Origin: a virus
Direction: 5' to 3' (one strand)
IMG/VR virus record: IMGVR_UViG_3300025131_000230
Location: 1-32,921 of that record
DNA: 32,921 nucleotides
Below are positions 31,579 through 32,921 of the stretch, piece by piece. Position numbers and translations under genes: made by a program. Position 1 is the stretch's first letter. The number at the start of each line of letters is the position of its first letter. The notes beneath the pieces were generated by a model. It did no database searches, had not been told where the DNA came from, and was given only the letters and a program-made list of their open reading frames with translations.

Positions 31579-31916
31579 ACTTTTCTTATTTTCTTTAAAT
31601 CAAATACGTTACCTCCTAACATTAATCTTGAATCACCTGCCACTCTCGCAACATCTCGAACGATCTGGGCTAATGCTTCGTTCTTGGATTTATATCCTGC
31701 TCTTTTCCAATTAGGAGTAAATACAGGAGTGTCACTAGTGTCATCTTTAGTGTCATCTTTAGTGTCATTTGACACCACTTTAGTGTCATTTTTGACACTA
31801 GGTGTCACTTTAGTACCATTTAGTGTCATTTCTCCACGCTTGTATTTACGAAATGCTGTAGATCTACTACACTTATTTGCCTTCATATAGGCATTTATTA
31901 GCTTATTTACATTCAT
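31575..31916 (-). CDS. HTH-type DNA-binding protein with repeated D-T-K linker
   Basis: The protein has 113 residues. Residues 5-28 (INAYMKANKCSRSTAFRKYK) resemble a helix-turn-helix. A linker at 35-65 is made of repeated DTK/DDT units encoded by the GTGTCA array. The C-terminal 45 residues are helical and basic. It stands between the two terminase genes and may bind DNA in packaging or regulate late transcription. It could also act on its own internal repeats. It is not itself the small terminase, since a better match lies upstream. Confidence 0.55.
   Translation of the reverse strand: MNVNKLINAYMKANKCSRSTAFRKYKRGEMTLNGTKVTPSVKNDTKVVSNDTKDDTKDDTSDTPVFTPNWKRAGYKSKNEALAQIVRDVARVAGDSRLMLGGNVFDLKKIRKV
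31729..31828. repeat. GTGTCA repeat array within the HTH gene
   Basis: Nine exact copies of GTGTCA or its reverse TGACAC lie in 100 bases: forward at 31729, 31738, 31750, 31762, 31783, 31802, 31823; reverse at 31770 and 31793. A degenerate copy sits near 31812. Several are embedded in the longer TTTAGTGTCAT and spaced 12 bases apart. It resembles a multi-site protein-binding array (pac, cos or operator). It also encodes the DT-rich linker. Confidence 0.65.
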
Positions 31917-31973
31917 AGGATTGTTATTTGATAAAATTTATTGGTACTAATATATATATATTTTAGTTATGCT

Positions 31974-31988
31974 ATGGGGGTCTCCCAC
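31974..31988 (-). other. junction hairpin downstream of the small terminase
   Basis: GUGGG-AGACC-CCCAU in minus RNA; the outer pair is G·U and is lost on the plus strand. It sits in a 122-base AT-rich gap (31917-32038) with no ORF. Confidence 0.4.
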
Positions 31989-32038
31989 CTCTCTTTCTTT
32001 TATCTAATATTAGCTAATAATTGTCTTTATATTGTGTA

Positions 32039-32554
32039 TTATCTTATATCTTTAGGTATTTGTAGTCCTATTATGTTAATGTTTTGTTGTTTATCTTCCA
32101 TTAAACCAGTTATTTTAGCTAATAATTCCCATGCTTTTAGTCTATCTCTGCTATGTTTAGTACTTGTTTCTTTTCTTATACCACTCTTAATAGTATACTT
32201 ATCAGTCATAGCATCAACTTGTTGCTTAATTGTTTCCTTAATAATAGGCTCTTTAAACTTATTACTTGCTATTACCCATAAACTATTACGCTTTAATTCT
32301 TTACTATGCTTTTTACCGTATACTGCTTTATAACATTCAGACATATTACCTAATAATCCCTTACCACCTCTTAAATATAACTCTATTAGTTTTATTTCTT
32401 TAGGTGTTAAATCTCTATTTTGTTTAATAACTTCTTTAGGAATTGTTTTAATTACTTTACCTTGAATAGCCTTGCCTTTCTTTACTGCTTTAGTATAATC
32501 TTTTAAATGTTTATTATTGGGATCTTTTGGTTTTAGTTTAACTTTTTTAATCAT
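32039..32554 (-). CDS. terS: terminase small subunit
   Basis: The protein has 171 residues. The phrases 'LTPKEIKLIELYLRGGKGLL', 'MSECYKAVYGKK', 'WVIASNKFKEPIIKETIKQQ' and 'RDRLKAWELLAKITGLME' match small terminase subunits: HTH-like start, central oligomer helices and a closing LLAKITGL helix. The protein recognises packaging start sites. It is the first gene of the late operon, 5' of the large subunit. ATG at 32554 is preferred; a GTG at 32605 would add 17 residues, and neither has a clear SD site. Confidence 0.8.
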   Translation of the reverse strand: MIKKVKLKPKDPNNKHLKDYTKAVKKGKAIQGKVIKTIPKEVIKQNRDLTPKEIKLIELYLRGGKGLLGNMSECYKAVYGKKHSKELKRNSLWVIASNKFKEPIIKETIKQQVDAMTDKYTIKSGIRKETSTKHSRDRLKAWELLAKITGLMEDKQQNINIIGLQIPKDIR

Positions 32555-32615
32555 ACTGATATGCTTTTTATTGGCTTGTTTTAGTTCTGTATTATAGTTA
32601 TACACAGGTAGTTAC

Positions 32616-32644
32616 TTGACAATATATCTATACTATGATATACT
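32616..32644 (+). promoter_or_regulatory. sigma-70 promoter for the rightward gene at 32672
   Basis: TTGACA (32616-32621), a 17-base spacer and TATACT (32639-32644). It points away from the terminase operon. It overlaps a predicted minus-strand promoter. Confidence 0.65.
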
Positions 32645-32649
32645 TACAA
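32621..32649 (-). promoter_or_regulatory. possible late promoter for the minus-strand operon
   Basis: TTGTAA (32649-32644), a 17-base spacer and TATATT (32626-32621) on the minus strand. The match is weaker than the opposing promoter, and the AT-richness makes chance likely, but it lies just where a terminase promoter is expected. Confidence 0.35.
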
Positions 32650-32671
32650 TATAATTAAATAACCTATATAT

Positions 32672-32921
32672 ATGAATTACTATTTATTAAAGAATAACCA
32701 CAATATAAACCTTTTACTTGATAATCCTTTCCGTAATAATAACGTTGTTACTACTTTTAGAAAAATGCTTGACGCTGATGTTTTTAAAAGCAAGATCAAG
32801 CAAGGCTATGTATATCTACTAATTAAACAAAATGGAAATGCACTAGCTTGCAAAAAAGACTTATTCAACGCTATCAAGTTTAAGGAAAAGCGTGGTAGAA
32901 AAAAGGGTAACTATTGCAATC
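32672..32921 (+). CDS. 5' part of a gene cut by the window end
   Basis: The ORF opens at TATATATG and stays open for 83 codons to the window end. The N-terminus is Asn/Leu-rich. Later residues run LDADVFKSKIKQGYVYLLIK and end with KEKRGRKKGNYCN, a basic stretch of AT-hook type (RGRKK). It is likely a DNA-binding protein, driven by the promoter at 32616. Confidence 0.6.
   Translation, partial: MNYYLLKNNHNINLLLDNPFRNNNVVTTFRKMLDADVFKSKIKQGYVYLLIKQNGNALACKKDLFNAIKFKEKRGRKKGNYCN

Noticed and set aside
31729-31828. CRISPR array
   Set aside because: Units are six to eleven bases with irregular short gaps and mixed orientation, and they encode a reading frame.

Overview
The window is phage DNA. 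It holds a complete late (virion) gene block on the minus strand and an early or accessory block on the plus strand. Terminase, portal, scaffold, capsid, adaptor, nozzle and ejection-type proteins are present. No tape-measure, tail-tube or sheath gene is visible, which points to a short-tailed (podovirus-like) virion. No polymerase, helicase, integrase or repressor is recognisable. The host cannot be named. Perfect TTGACA-17-TATAAT promoters argue against a Bacteroidota host. The near-total absence of Shine-Dalgarno (SD) sites in the late genes argues against a typical Firmicutes phage.

Layout, plus strand (1-6437): an HNH nuclease; a RusA-type resolvase; a calcineurin-like phosphoesterase behind two consensus promoters and a probable attenuator; a beta-class DNA methyltransferase; a small HExxH protein; and many tiny proteins. 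Five of the tiny proteins share the pattern C-x2-C-x5-H ... C-x2-C. Two gene styles alternate here. One has strong GGAGG ribosome sites and higher GC (1121-1416, 1670-2434, 4138-4817, 5191-6044). The other is AT-rich with no SD site, usually starts at ATATG or TATG, and often lies downstream of a short hairpin.

Layout, minus strand, in transcription order (32554 down to 6432): small terminase; an HTH protein carrying a GTGTCA repeat array; large terminase; portal; scaffold; SU10-like major capsid protein; then a 6.6-kb block of sugar-modifying genes (25910-19349); then fibre-like proteins; a lysis group (M23 peptidase with two holin-like membrane proteins); head-tail adaptor; nozzle-like propeller; glycine-rich adhesin; and two large internal virion proteins. 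The late genes are tightly packed and none shows a convincing SD site. Several gaps hold hairpins whose G·U pairs work only in the minus-strand RNA.

The strongest candidates for something undescribed are: (a) the glycan cassette set inside the structural operon (GT2-TPR-GT4 fusion, nucleotidyltransferase-like protein, GNAT, GINT-like propeller, ParB/sulfiredoxin-like protein, GT4, GT2); (b) the family of tiny zinc-ribbon proteins; (c) the leader RNA at 1568-1657; and (d) two styles of translation initiation in one genome.
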